From: Azospirillum formosense
GTDB taxonomy: Bacteria > Pseudomonadota > Alphaproteobacteria > Azospirillales > Azospirillaceae
DNA length: 64,000 nucleotides
Assembly (NCBI RefSeq): GCF_040500525.1
Contig: NZ_CP159404.1
Location: 277,001-341,000, forward strand
Reading direction: 5' to 3'
Shown: in pieces, positions 16,589 to 25,481 of the stretch
Layout of the letters: each line of letters starts with the position of its first letter
Numbering within the stretch: the first letter of the stretch is position 1
Notes under the pieces: generated by a model
The model's database searches: none
Seen by the model: the letters and a program-made list of their open reading frames with translations, nothing else
Told to the model about the DNA's origin: nothing
Translations under genes and position numbers: made by a program

Positions 16589-17908
16589 TCAATTCGACGC
16601 GCCGCCGGCGAAGGGTTCGACCGTCTCCAGCCCGTATCCCGCCTCCTGCCAGCGCATGGCCCCGTCGGAGTACCAGTAGACGTTGCCGTATCCCCATTCC
16701 ACCGCCCGCTTCGCGGCGTTCCAGGACATCCAGCAGTCCGGCTCGCAGAAGAAAACCAGCCGGGCGGCCCGATCCCCGTGGCTCACCGTCTCCAGCCCGG
16801 CGCGGAAATAGCGTTCCTGTTCGCCCGACAGGCTGCCGTAGCCGGTGTTGGGCAGCCAGACCGCCCCCGGCAGGCTGCGGCGCGGCGGCGGCGCCCACAC
16901 GGCCGGCGCCGGACGGTCGGCCGGGCGCGGCGGGGCCGGCATCACGTCGATCAGCCGCGTGTCGGGGAAATGCTCGATCAGCCGCCGCAGCTCCGCCAGG
17001 GTCACGGTGGAGGCGCCGGACAGGCCGGCGGGGGTCGGGGCGCGGTACTGGTCCATCCGGTAGCCCGGCGGCTCGATGGCGGCGGCGGTCTTCAGCGCAC
17101 CGTCCGGGCCGATGAGCGGGACGTGGTAGCGCAGCAGGATGCGGTCGATGTCGTCCTGGCGGCGCTTGATGAAGTCGTTCAGCCAGTGCTTCCATTCCGG
17201 CTCGTCGGAGCGGATGCCCATCGAGATGTTGAACTGCAGCCGGGCGCCCGCCGGTTCCTTGACCAGCGGAACGACGGTCAGCGGCTCGCTCTGCTGGGCG
17301 GCGAAGTAGCCGGCGATCGGCCCCCAGATCACCGCGGCGTCGGTCTTGCCGGTTGCCACGTCCTCGATGGCGTCGCGGGCCGGGTTGTTGGCGCGCGTGT
17401 CGGTGTTGAGCTGGTAGGGCTCGGTGCGGGTGATGCCATAGAGGCGCAGCAGGTTGACCGCGGGTGTCTTCTCGACGACTCCGATGCGGGCGTCCTTTAG
17501 GGACGGATCGCCCACACTCTCCGCCCGGATGCCCGACTTGGTGCGGTAGACGAGGGAGTAGACGGTCCGGTAGTAGGGGTTGGTGTTCTGCATCAGCTCT
17601 TCGCCGGACGCCGTGCCCATCACGAGGTCGCATTGCCGCGCGCGCAGCGTGTTGCGGACGAAGCCGATGGTCTGCGGCCACCAGTAATAGGTCACCGGCT
17701 TCTTCAAATCCTCGCCGATGAGCCGGGCGATCTCGTTCTCGAAACCCTCCATCCTCTCGTTGGAATAGGGCAGGAGGTTGCCGTCGGCGCAGACGCGCAC
17801 GGTTTCGCGGTCGGTCGCCTCGACGGCACGGGCCGGCGTCGCCGCGCCGGACAACAGCGCCCCGGCGAGCGCGAGGGCGATGGCGGCGAGCGTGGAAGGA
17901 CGTGTCAT
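16589..17908 (-). CDS. xoxJ: XoxJ-type periplasmic binding protein fused to a CXXCW/rhodanese-like domain
   Basis: This is a 439-residue exported protein. After a signal peptide (ALAGALLSGAATPARA), residues about 30-265 match quinoprotein-dehydrogenase-associated solute-binding proteins (VRVCADGNLLPYSNERMEGF, CDLVMGTASGEELMQNTNPY). This is the XoxJ/MxaJ type thought to help activate methanol dehydrogenase. Residues about 275-439 form a second domain (PAGLSGASTVTLAELRRLIE, LVFFCEPDCWMSWNAAKRA) of the PQQ-associated CXXCW rhodanese-like family, with C388, C392 and W393. The two are usually separate proteins. The gene lies 21 nt downstream of xoxG. Confidence 0.85.
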   Translation of the reverse strand: MTRPSTLAAIALALAGALLSGAATPARAVEATDRETVRVCADGNLLPYSNERMEGFENEIARLIGEDLKKPVTYYWWPQTIGFVRNTLRARQCDLVMGTASGEELMQNTNPYYRTVYSLVYRTKSGIRAESVGDPSLKDARIGVVEKTPAVNLLRLYGITRTEPYQLNTDTRANNPARDAIEDVATGKTDAAVIWGPIAGYFAAQQSEPLTVVPLVKEPAGARLQFNISMGIRSDEPEWKHWLNDFIKRRQDDIDRILLRYHVPLIGPDGALKTAAAIEPPGYRMDQYRAPTPAGLSGASTVTLAELRRLIEHFPDTRLIDVMPAPPRPADRPAPAVWAPPPRRSLPGAVWLPNTGYGSLSGEQERYFRAGLETVSHGDRAARLVFFCEPDCWMSWNAAKRAVEWGYGNVYWYSDGAMRWQEAGYGLETVEPFAGGASN

Positions 17909-17929
17909 GAACGGTCTCCCTCCGCCGGA

Positions 17930-18367
17930 TCAGCCGCCGATGCGTTGCGGGCGTCCGCCGGGCAGCGCGCCGTCGGCCCGCGCCTTCAGATAGCGGTATA
18001 TGTCGTCCAGATGGTCCATGATGTTCGGGTCGAGCCCGAAGGAGGGCATCACCTTGTCGCCGGTGGCCCCCTGGTTCTGGCGGCCGTTGACGACGACCTC
18101 CTTGAAGTCGTCGTAGCTGAGGCGCTTGAGCGAATCCGCGAGGCTGGGGGCGAAGGACGACCCCGACGCGTCGAAGCCGTGGCAGGTGTGGCAGGTGGCG
18201 TGGAAGCGGCGGTAGCCGTTGTAGGTCCCCTTGTCCACCTGACCGTCCTTGACGATGTAGGTCGGCGTTCCGTCGGGGGTCGTCGGCGCGTCCTGCGCCA
18301 GGGCGGCGAAACAGGCGACGGTGCCCGCGGTCAGCGCACCGGTCAGCAAGCCAAGTCTGCGTTTCAT
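17930..18367 (-). CDS. xoxG: XoxG-type cytochrome c, electron acceptor of methanol dehydrogenase
   Basis: This exported monohaem cytochrome c of 145 residues begins at the ATG at 18367. The signal peptide is MKRRLGLLTGALTAGTVACF. The haem site CHTCH is at 59-63 (FHATCHTCHGFDASGSSFAP), and KVMPSFG probably provides the Met ligand. It sits directly between xoxF and xoxJ in the xoxFGJ order, so it is the expected electron acceptor of XoxF. The gap to xoxF holds a terminator, so its expression may be lower than that of xoxF. Confidence 0.88.
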   Translation of the reverse strand: MKRRLGLLTGALTAGTVACFAALAQDAPTTPDGTPTYIVKDGQVDKGTYNGYRRFHATCHTCHGFDASGSSFAPSLADSLKRLSYDDFKEVVVNGRQNQGATGDKVMPSFGLDPNIMDHLDDIYRYLKARADGALPGGRPQRIGG

Positions 18368-18423
18368 GGATGTCGGGATCCTTGCCCGGAAACCGGGTCG
18401 CAGTGAATGCCGGAAGTTGAAAA

Positions 18424-18451
18424 GCCCCCGGTGCGTTGCGGCACCGGGGGC
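18424..18451 (-). terminator. Rho-independent terminator after xoxF
   Basis: GCCCCCGGTGC (18424-18434) pairs perfectly with GCACCGGGGGC (18441-18451) around a 6-nt loop. On the minus strand the hairpin is followed by TTTT (18423-18420 region). It begins 12 nt after the xoxF stop, so it probably terminates or attenuates transcription before xoxG. Confidence 0.75.
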
Positions 18452-18462
18452 AGGTCTGCCGA

Positions 18463-20346
18463 TCACTTCTGGTCGGGAACGTGGAACACCGTCAGGACGC
18501 CGCCGAGCTGGGTGTATTCGCCCAGCGACTGGTGGGCGCCCACCGCGCCCAGGCCAGCGGTCGCCACACCCCCGCCCTCGGTGTGGCCGGGATGGACGGC
18601 GTTGTGCCACGCCTGCGCCCCGGCCTCCTGGGTCAGGCCCGCGGCGAGGCCGATGCCGGCCCAGCCGCCGACGCCCGACAGGACGGCCACATACTGCTTG
18701 CCGTTGTGGGTGTAGGTGTTGATGTTGCCGATGATGCCGGACGGGGTCTTGAACCGCCACAGCTCCTTGCCGTCCTTCATGTCGACGGCGACGAGGTAGC
18801 CTTCGAGCGTCCCGTAATAGGCGACGCCGCCCTTGGTGGACAGGGCGCCGCTCCACACCGCGAAGCGCTCCGGCCGCGACCAGACGATCTTGCCGGCCGC
18901 CGCGTCCCAGGCGATGAAGTTGCCCATGCCGCCGTGCGAGTTCGGCGTCGGGTACATCGACACGGTGGAGCCGACATAGGCCTGACCGGCCGTGTAGGAG
19001 ACCGAGAACGGCTCGTAGTCCATGCAGATGTGGTTGGTCGGGACGTAGAACAGGCCGGTGTCCGGCGAGAAGGACGCCGGCTGCTGGTCCTTGGTGCCGA
19101 GCGCCGCCGGGCAGACGGCGGCGGTGTTCTTGTCCTCGCCGTTGGCGAAGGTGCTGTATTTGTCGACGACGTTCGGCCGTCCGGTCTTCATGTCGACGTC
19201 GGTCGCCCAGTTGACCGTCGGGTCGTACTTCTGCGCCACGAGCAGTTCGCCGGTCGCCCGGTCCAGGGTGTAGGCGAAGCCGTTGCGGTCGAAGTTGACC
19301 AGCACCTTGCGCGGCTGGCCGTTCATGGTGATGTCGGCCAGGATGTTCTCGTTGACGCCGTCGAAGTCCCACTCGTCGAAGGGCGTCTTCTGGTAGACCC
19401 ACTTCGCCTCACCGGTGTCGGGATCGCGGGCGAAGATGGTCATCGACCATTTGTTGTCGCTCTTGGCCCGGTCCTTGTCGACGGCCCGCTGCGTCGGGTT
19501 CCAGGTGCCGGGGTTGCCGGTGCCGTAATAGATCAGGTTGAGCGCCGGATCGTAGGTGTACCAGCCCCAGGTCGTCCCGCCGCCGCGCTTCCATTCCTCG
19601 CCCGGCCAGGTCGAGACGCCGAGATCCTTCTGCCCGATGGGCTTGCCCATCATCATCGTCTTCGACGGGTCGATCTTCACGTCGGCGTCGGGACCGGTCG
19701 AGAAAGCCCGCCACACCATCTTGCCGCTGTTCGTGTCATAGGCCGTCAGATGGCCGCGCACGCCGAACTCGCCGCCGCTGATGCCGACGAAGACCTTGTC
19801 CTTGACCACCAGCGGGGCCGCCGTCAGCGTCTCGCCCTTGGTGTGGTCGCCGTTCTTGGCCTTCCACATCTCCTTGCCGGTCTTGGCGTCGAGCGCCACC
19901 AGCGTGTTGTCCGCCTGGGCCAGGAAGACCTTGCCGTCGGCGACCGCGACGCCGCGGTTGACGGTGTCGCAGCACATCACCGGGATGACGGTCGGGTCCT
20001 GCACCGATTCATATTTCCAGAGCACCCGCCCCGGGTTGTTGAGGTCGAGCGCGAAGACCTTGTTGGGGAACGGCGTGTGAATGTACATCACGTCGCCGAC
20101 GACGATCGGCCCGCCTTCATGGCCACGCAGAACCCCGGTCGAGAACGACCATGCGACCTGCAGGTTCTTGACGTTGTCGGTGGTGATCTGGTTGAGCGGG
20201 CTGTAACGCTGTCCGGCATAGTTGCCGAGCTGGGACGCCCAGTTGTTGGGGTTCGCTTCATTCTTCAGAATACTGTCATTCGCGGAAACCGAGCCGGCTG
20301 CGACAATGGCGACTGACGCCAGAAGCCAGCGAGACAACACCTTCAT
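18463..20346 (-). CDS. xoxF: Lanthanide-type PQQ-dependent methanol dehydrogenase XoxF
   Basis: XoxF is a periplasmic quinoprotein that oxidises methanol to formaldehyde and passes electrons to XoxG. It has 627 residues with signal peptide [22 protein letters not shown]. The adjacent-cysteine disulfide is at C125-C126 ([12 protein letters not shown]). Metal ligands E193 (SGGEFGVRG) and N278 ([11 protein letters not shown]) are present. The catalytic D327 is followed by D329 in EWDFDGVNE; this second aspartate marks lanthanide-dependent XoxF, whereas calcium MxaF has Ala there. The ribosome-binding site is GGGAGGGATC. No mxaI small subunit gene is seen. Confidence 0.96.
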   Translation of the reverse strand: MKVLSRWLLASVAIVAAGSVSANDSILKNEANPNNWASQLGNYAGQRYSPLNQITTDNVKNLQVAWSFSTGVLRGHEGGPIVVGDVMYIHTPFPNKVFALDLNNPGRVLWKYESVQDPTVIPVMCCDTVNRGVAVADGKVFLAQADNTLVALDAKTGKEMWKAKNGDHTKGETLTAAPLVVKDKVFVGISGGEFGVRGHLTAYDTNSGKMVWRAFSTGPDADVKIDPSKTMMMGKPIGQKDLGVSTWPGEEWKRGGGTTWGWYTYDPALNLIYYGTGNPGTWNPTQRAVDKDRAKSDNKWSMTIFARDPDTGEAKWVYQKTPFDEWDFDGVNENILADITMNGQPRKVLVNFDRNGFAYTLDRATGELLVAQKYDPTVNWATDVDMKTGRPNVVDKYSTFANGEDKNTAAVCPAALGTKDQQPASFSPDTGLFYVPTNHICMDYEPFSVSYTAGQAYVGSTVSMYPTPNSHGGMGNFIAWDAAAGKIVWSRPERFAVWSGALSTKGGVAYYGTLEGYLVAVDMKDGKELWRFKTPSGIIGNINTYTHNGKQYVAVLSGVGGWAGIGLAAGLTQEAGAQAWHNAVHPGHTEGGGVATAGLGAVGAHQSLGEYTQLGGVLTVFHVPDQK

Positions 20347-20853
20347 GACGATCCCTCCCGTGGTGGCGCTTATTGTTTACCCAAAAACCAATGGGCTTCT
20401 TGCTTATGAGCGCGGCGCTGAGTGCAAAAGGGCGTTGTCGCGCGCTTCTTGTCGCGCGATGTGTTTTGTTCTGAATTCAATATTCAGAAAAGCTGACGCC
20501 AAATTGGGACTTAATGCTATATTGGGACCATCTTCTCGTCAAGGCTCTGCCGAATAGAAAACGCAAAACAATCGGCTCCTAACTGTTTTGCCCGGAGACG
20601 GCCGCAAATTGGTGGTAAGTGAATAATCCTTCAAAATATGATTTTGCAATTTATTTATTTGCAGTTTTCGCGATGGATTTTGTGCACGGCAGCAAAAATT
20701 GCTGCAAAGCAACGTGGCCCGATCGGTGCCGGTGCCTGTTGATAAGCTGTTCCGGCCTTCATCCGCTTCGCTGAGACGGCGCGAAGGCGCCGGCGCATCG
20801 ACTTTTCAGGCCCGATCCTTCAGGACCGATCTTTTGTACGGGAATGGTGAACC
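20347..20853. promoter_or_regulatory. AT-rich divergent control region upstream of xoxF
   Basis: This 507-bp region is clearly richer in A+T than its surroundings, especially 20460-20710. It contains a perfect inverted repeat TTCTGAAT-N5-ATTCAGAA (20469-20489), two direct copies of TTGTCGCGCG (about 20435 and 20449) and a second hairpin GCAGCAA-AAA-TTGCTGC (20689-20705). These are candidate operator sites for xoxF (leftward) and for the small gene at 20854 (rightward). No coding frame is supported. Which regulator binds is not visible. Confidence 0.45.
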
Positions 20854-21048
20854 ATGTTTGAACTGGTCATGGTGATCTGTCTGGCCCTGCGGCCGGACCA
20901 ATGCGCCATCGAACGCCCGCTCTCCATCGAACGGTACCCGACCGCGCTGGAATGCACCCGCAACAGCTATGTCCACGTCGTGCACTGGCTCATGGAGCAT
21001 CCCAACTGGAACGTCCGTCAATGGCGGTGCGAACAGCCCGGGGCCTGA
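20854..21048 (+). CDS. Small Cys-containing protein, paralogue of the 21376 gene
   Basis: This 64-residue protein starts MFELVMVICLALRPDQCAIE. The hydrophobic N-terminus (about 3-12) could be a short membrane or signal segment but lacks a positive n-region. Cysteines fall at 9, 17, 34 and 59, and the C-terminal half has a W-x2-HP-x8-C pattern (LMEHPNWNVRQWRCE). The gene at 21376 has the same layout (ICLA..P.QC, W..[ED]HP.......QC), so both are probably real and derive from a duplication. Function unknown. Confidence 0.6.
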   Translation: MFELVMVICLALRPDQCAIERPLSIERYPTALECTRNSYVHVVHWLMEHPNWNVRQWRCEQPGA

Positions 21049-21375
21049 CGCCACCACAGATCGTCGCAAAGACAGGAATCGTCGTCTTCAACGTTCCGTT
21101 GACGTACGGCGCGCCGACTCCAGACTTGCGTGAAGGTCGTCTTGGAGCTTGCGGCCGCTTCCGCTTCATCCGCGCCATCGTCGGCTTCGCAAAGTCCTAA
21201 CGTTTAGGCATTGGTTAACCTTCGATGCCTAATCATGCGGCGCCTTGTGGTTTGGCTCATTTCCGGGCAATCGAAATTCCGACACCCTGCCCTCGTTCCG
21301 GGCATGGCATGCGGCTTGCCTACGCTGATCCACGCGATGTCGGCACCGCCGTGCCGTTGCAGTTTGGAGCACCCG
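21049..21375. other. Intergenic region between the two small paralogues
   Basis: This is a 327-bp spacer. Short frames on either strand lack ribosome-binding sites or coding character. No RNA gene or convincing hairpin was found. It may hold the promoter of the gene at 21376, because CGATGCCTAATCATGCGG and other AT-richer stretches lie around 21200-21240. Confidence 0.3.
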
Positions 21376-21594
21376 ATGTTTGTTACCCTGTCGATGATCT
21401 TCTGCCTGGCGTCCGATCCGACCCAGTGCCGGACCATCAACCCGATGATTCCCGACACCGAACCCCTGACCATGTCGAGCTGCCCGATCGCTGGCCAGAT
21501 CGAAAGCGCCAAGTGGATCAACGACCACCCGAAGTACGAGCTTCAGCGCATCCAGTGCACGGTGGGCAAGCGGTTCAAGCAGCAGGGCGCGTAA
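21376..21594 (+). CDS. Small Cys-containing protein, paralogue of the 20854 gene
   Basis: This 72-residue protein begins MFVTLSMIFCLASDPTQCRT. It shares with the upstream small protein the FCLA..P.QC start and the KWINDHPKYELQRIQC end, with four cysteines in similar places (C10, C18, C36, C60). The longer frame from 21211 has no start signal and no similarity, so I chose 21376. The gene converges on udgX with about 30 nt between the stops. Function unknown. Confidence 0.62.
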   Translation: MFVTLSMIFCLASDPTQCRTINPMIPDTEPLTMSSCPIAGQIESAKWINDHPKYELQRIQCTVGKRFKQQGA

Positions 21595-21624
21595 GGCCCG
21601 CGAACGGGGGGACGGGCCCGTACC

Positions 21625-23025
21625 TCAGGCCAAGGCCGCGGCCCGGCGCAGGTCGGCCACGAAGTCCGCCTGCGCCCGCCGCCGCTCCTCCTCCCCCGGA
21701 AGCCTCAGCAGGTAGGAGGGGTGGACGGTGACGAAGCCGTTCCACCCGTCGAAGGCCATCGGCCCGCGCTCGCGCAGCACGGCGACGGGCCGCCCGGTCA
21801 GCGCCAGGGCCGCGGTCGCTCCCAACGCCACGACAAGGCGGGGACGGACGAAGCCCAGCTCCGTCATCAGCCACCAGCGGTAATGCTTGACCTCGCCGGC
21901 GGTGGGGGACTGGTGGATGCGCCGCTTGCCGCGCTGGACGAATTTGAAATGCTTGACGGCGTTGGTCAGGTACAAGCCGCCGCGCTCGATGCCGGCCTCC
22001 TCCAGCGCGGCGGTCAGCAGCTGGCCGGCGGGGCCGACGAAGGGGCGGCCGTCGCGGTCCTCCTGGTCGCCCGGCTGCTCGCCGACGATGGCGATGGCGG
22101 CACCCTCCGTCCCCTCGCCCAGCACCGCGCGCGTCGCGCCCGGCACCAACGGTTCGGAGCGCAGGATCAGGCGGTTCAGGTCGGCGAGGCTGTCCGGGGC
22201 CTGCCGGCCCATGGCGGCCACGGCCTTCTCGGGCATGCGGCGGCGCGGGATGGCGGCCTCGGCCTCCAGCATCGCCTGCACGCGGGCGGGGGCGGCACGG
22301 ACCAGCGCCGGGATGGCCGCCGTCTCCGGCATGTTCGCCCAGTATTTCTGCGGCATTTCCGCCCGCATGGCCGTCGGGTTGACGCGCGCCGGGTTGAAGG
22401 TGCTCTCGTAATAGCGTTGCCAGCCCTCGGCGAAGCGGTCGTCGGCCAAGGAGTCCGGACGTTCGGCGGGCGGGCCGGTCATCAGGCGGTGGCGGTCCCA
22501 GTGCAACGAGCCCTTCGGCGTCAGGATCGTCCACACCATGCTTTCGAAACGCTCGACGAAGAAGGGGGCGACGGCCTCGACGATGTGGTGGTCAGGCTCG
22601 AACCACGCGACGTAACGCTCGCCGCCGCCCGGGTCCGGTAGGGCGCGGAAGCGCAGGAAGGCGTGCATCTTATGGATGTCCCGGCGCACCGCCTTGTTGA
22701 GCCGCTCCAGCCGGTGCACCAGCGGGTCGGCGTGCTGGTCGAGCAGAGCCCGCTCCCCGTTCAGCACCCGCCAGACCAGCCGGTAGAGCAGGGCGTAGCG
22801 CTCCGGATCGCCGTGGCAGACGACGGTTTCGATCAGCCGCCCGACCGCCTGGGGCAGGAGGACCGGCGCCCCCTCGTCGGGCGTGGGGGCGTCGTCGCCG
22901 AACAGCGACGGTGCGCCGACGCTCCACAGCACGGCCTCGGGCGCCGTCCGGGCGGCGGCGAGGCGGCGCACCGCCCGGCGGAAGCCGTCGAGGTCCGCCC
23001 CGTCCCGCAAGGCGATCGGACGCAT
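21625..23025 (-). CDS. udgX: UdgX-family uracil-DNA glycosylase/cross-linking protein with N-terminal DUF4130
   Basis: This 466-residue fusion has DUF4130 at about 1-250 (HKMHAFLRFRAL, YVAWFEPDHHIVEAVAPFF, WTILTPKGSLHWD) and a family-4-like UDG at about 270-466 (GEQPGDQEDRDGRPFVGPAG). The KRRIHQSP loop (367-374) contains H371. In characterised UdgX this loop and histidine form a covalent bond to the abasic site after uracil excision. VTVHPSYLLRLP is the second UDG motif. It starts 2 nt after the radical-SAM gene, so the two form an operon and probably act together in DNA repair. Confidence 0.92.
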   Translation of the reverse strand: MRPIALRDGADLDGFRRAVRRLAAARTAPEAVLWSVGAPSLFGDDAPTPDEGAPVLLPQAVGRLIETVVCHGDPERYALLYRLVWRVLNGERALLDQHADPLVHRLERLNKAVRRDIHKMHAFLRFRALPDPGGGERYVAWFEPDHHIVEAVAPFFVERFESMVWTILTPKGSLHWDRHRLMTGPPAERPDSLADDRFAEGWQRYYESTFNPARVNPTAMRAEMPQKYWANMPETAAIPALVRAAPARVQAMLEAEAAIPRRRMPEKAVAAMGRQAPDSLADLNRLILRSEPLVPGATRAVLGEGTEGAAIAIVGEQPGDQEDRDGRPFVGPAGQLLTAALEEAGIERGGLYLTNAVKHFKFVQRGKRRIHQSPTAGEVKHYRWWLMTELGFVRPRLVVALGATAALALTGRPVAVLRERGPMAFDGWNGFVTVHPSYLLRLPGEEERRRAQADFVADLRRAAALA

Positions 23026-23027
23026 CG

Positions 23028-24242
23028 TCAGAACAGGCTCAGCTGGCTGGACGGGGTGACCAGCCGCTGGCGCAGGTCCAGCCGGTCGGTCAGCCCGCCC
23101 ACGGGGTGGTAATCGGCGGCGATCAGGAAGGGGCGGGCGCGCCGCAGCCCGTTCGACAGCCGCCCCAGATCCTCCATGCGCAGGCGGGTGTGGCGGCGCG
23201 CCGACAGGATCTTGTCGACGGCGCGCGCGCCCAGTCCCGGCACCCGCAGCAGCATCTCGCGGTCGGCGCGGTTGACGTCGACCGGGAAGCGCTCGCGGTT
23301 CTTCAGCGCCCAGGCCAGCTTCGGGTCGATGCCGAGGTCGAGCATGCCGCCCTCGCCGCCGGACGCGATCTCCTCCACGGTGAAGCCGTAATAGCGCAGC
23401 AGCCAGTCGGCCTGATACAGCCGGTTCTCCCGCTGCAGGGGCGGCGGCTTGACCGGCAGGACCGAACTGGCTTCCGGGATCGGGCTGAAGGCGGAATAAT
23501 AGACGCGGCGCAACCCGTAGCGCTGGTAGAGCGTGCCGCTGGTCTCCAGGACCGAGCGGTCGGTGGCGTCGTCGGCGCCGACGATCAATTGGGTGCTCTG
23601 ACCGGCGGGGGAGAAGCGGCGCCGCTCCTCCTTGGCCTCGACGATGCGCTCGTTGACCTGTCCCATCACCGCCTTGATGGTGCCGCCGTTCTTCTCCGGC
23701 GCGAAGGTCTTCAGGCTGTGGTCGGTGGGCAGTTCGAGGTTGATCGACAGGCGGTCCGCCCACAGCCCGGCCTGCTCGATCAGCCAGGGGCTGGCCTCGG
23801 GGATGGTCTTCAGGTGGATGTAGCCGGCGAAGCCATGGTCGCGCCGCAGGGTCCGCGCCACCAGCATCATCTGCTCCATCGTGTGGTCCGGCGAGCGGAT
23901 GATGCCGGAGGACAGGAACAGCCCCTCGATGCAGTTGCGCTTGTAGAAGCCCAGCGTCAGTTTCACCACCTCCTCCACCGTGAAGCGGGCGCGGCGGACG
24001 TTGGAGGAGCGCCGGTTGATGCAATAGACGCAGTCGAACAGGCAGTGGTTGGTCAGCAGGATCTTCAGGAGCGAGACGCAGCGCCCGTCCGGCGTGTAGG
24101 CGTGGCAGATCCCGGCGCCGGTGGTCGAACCCAGCCCCTCCTTGCCGCCACGGCGCGGCTTGGCGCCGGACGAGGCGCAGGAGGCGTCGTATTTCGCCGC
24201 GTCGGCCAGAATGCCGAGCTTCTCGATCAAGGCGTCGTCCAT
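23028..24242 (-). CDS. Putative DNA modification/repair radical SAM protein
   Basis: This 404-residue protein carries the radical SAM cluster motif C67-x3-C71-x2-C74 (TNHCLFDCVYCINRR). It ends with a helix-hairpin-helix DNA-binding region (LRVPGLGARAVDKILSARR, about 340-360). This two-domain layout is that of the family that always accompanies the DUF4130-UdgX protein; its substrate is not established. The ATG at 24242 is 147 bp from the divergent hydrolase. Translational coupling with udgX is likely. Confidence 0.9.
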   Translation of the reverse strand: MDDALIEKLGILADAAKYDASCASSGAKPRRGGKEGLGSTTGAGICHAYTPDGRCVSLLKILLTNHCLFDCVYCINRRSSNVRRARFTVEEVVKLTLGFYKRNCIEGLFLSSGIIRSPDHTMEQMMLVARTLRRDHGFAGYIHLKTIPEASPWLIEQAGLWADRLSINLELPTDHSLKTFAPEKNGGTIKAVMGQVNERIVEAKEERRRFSPAGQSTQLIVGADDATDRSVLETSGTLYQRYGLRRVYYSAFSPIPEASSVLPVKPPPLQRENRLYQADWLLRYYGFTVEEIASGGEGGMLDLGIDPKLAWALKNRERFPVDVNRADREMLLRVPGLGARAVDKILSARRHTRLRMEDLGRLSNGLRRARPFLIAADYHPVGGLTDRLDLRQRLVTPSSQLSLF

Positions 24243-24389
24243 CGTCCCATCCCACCGTGCTTGTTCGTTCTTAATATGTTCTCGTGGGGTGGGGAGGCAA
24301 GCGGTGCGTGCGGCGCTGGGTGAGACAAAGTCCGACCGGTCTCTCCGCGGCCATCTTGGACGGCACCGAAGCGGGACCACATATCCGGG

Positions 24390-25469
24390 ATGATCTCGAC
24401 TCCGCCGCACCGGCTCGGCCGCCGCACCGTCCTCGCCGCCACCGCCGCCACCGCCGCCGTTGCTGCCGCGTCCCTCGGCGGCGCCCCGGCGCGTCCGTTG
24501 TGGGCCGCCCAGCCGGCGGCCGGGGCCGCGTTCGATCCCGTCCTGCTGGAGAGGGCGGTCAAGCGGGCGGCGGGGCTCGACCAGATCCACGCGCTGGTCA
24601 TCGGGCGGAACGGCGCGGTGGTGTCGGCGGAAGCCTTCCGCGGGCCGGCGGTGAACCGCGCCGTGAACGTCAAGTCGGTGTCCAAAACCATCGCCGCCTC
24701 GCTCGCCGGCATCGCCATCGACCGCGGGGTCCTGCGCGGCGTCGATGTCACCCTCGCCGAGGCGGCGCCGGGACTGGTTCCGGCGGGCGTCGATCAACGG
24801 GTGCGCCGGATCACCATGGCCGATCTTCTGACCATGCAGGCGGGTCTGGAACCGACCTCCGGGCCGGGCTACGGCCGCTGGATCAACAGCCGCAACTGGG
24901 TCGCCGACGCGCTGCGCCGCCCCTTCGTCACCGAGCCGGGCGCGCGGATGCTTTACTCGACCGGAAGCTATCACCTGCTGGGGGCGGCGCTGTCCAGCGC
25001 GTCGGGGCGCAGCCTGCTGTCCCTGGCGCGGGAGTGGCTGGGCGAGCCTCTGGGCATCGACGTGCCGTCCTGGACGCGCGACCCGCAGGGCTTCTACCTC
25101 GGCGGCAACAACATGGCGCTGTCGCCGCTCGACCTGTTCCGCTTCGGCGAGCTGTGGCGGCAGGGCGGCCTGTGGAACGGACAGCCGGTCATCAGCGCGG
25201 CCTGGGTGCGGGAGTCCTGGGTGCCCCGCACGCGCTCCCCCTTCTCCGGCGACGACTACGGGTACGGCTGGTTCCTCGCCGAGGCGAAGGGCCACCGCAT
25301 CGCCTACGCGCGCGGCTATGGCGGGCAGATGCTCTATCTGGTGCCCGGCCTGGGGCTGACCGTTGTCGTGACGTCCGATCCAAGCCGGCCGGCGCGGTCG
25401 GATGGCCATGTCGGCCTGCTCAACGCCCTGCTGACCGACGCGATCATCCCGGCGGCGGAGATGGCCTGA
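24390..25469 (+). CDS. Beta-lactamase-fold serine hydrolase (class C type), exported
   Basis: This 359-residue protein has a twin-arginine-like signal (LGRRTVLAATAATAAVAAASLGG). The catalytic S96-x2-K99 motif is in VKSVSKTIAAS. The usual Tyr-x-Asn appears as YST (MLYSTGSYHLLGAALS), and GYGGQM lies near the C-terminus in the position of the KTG-like box. Such proteins hydrolyse esters, D-amino acid peptides or lactams, and the substrate cannot be read from sequence. It is a single gene, divergent from the radical SAM gene and convergent with the FtsX-type permease (12 nt apart). Confidence 0.82.
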   Translation: MISTPPHRLGRRTVLAATAATAAVAAASLGGAPARPLWAAQPAAGAAFDPVLLERAVKRAAGLDQIHALVIGRNGAVVSAEAFRGPAVNRAVNVKSVSKTIAASLAGIAIDRGVLRGVDVTLAEAAPGLVPAGVDQRVRRITMADLLTMQAGLEPTSGPGYGRWINSRNWVADALRRPFVTEPGARMLYSTGSYHLLGAALSSASGRSLLSLAREWLGEPLGIDVPSWTRDPQGFYLGGNNMALSPLDLFRFGELWRQGGLWNGQPVISAAWVRESWVPRTRSPFSGDDYGYGWFLAEAKGHRIAYARGYGGQMLYLVPGLGLTVVVTSDPSRPARSDGHVGLLNALLTDAIIPAAEMA

Positions 25470-25481
25470 CGGCCCGGTGGG

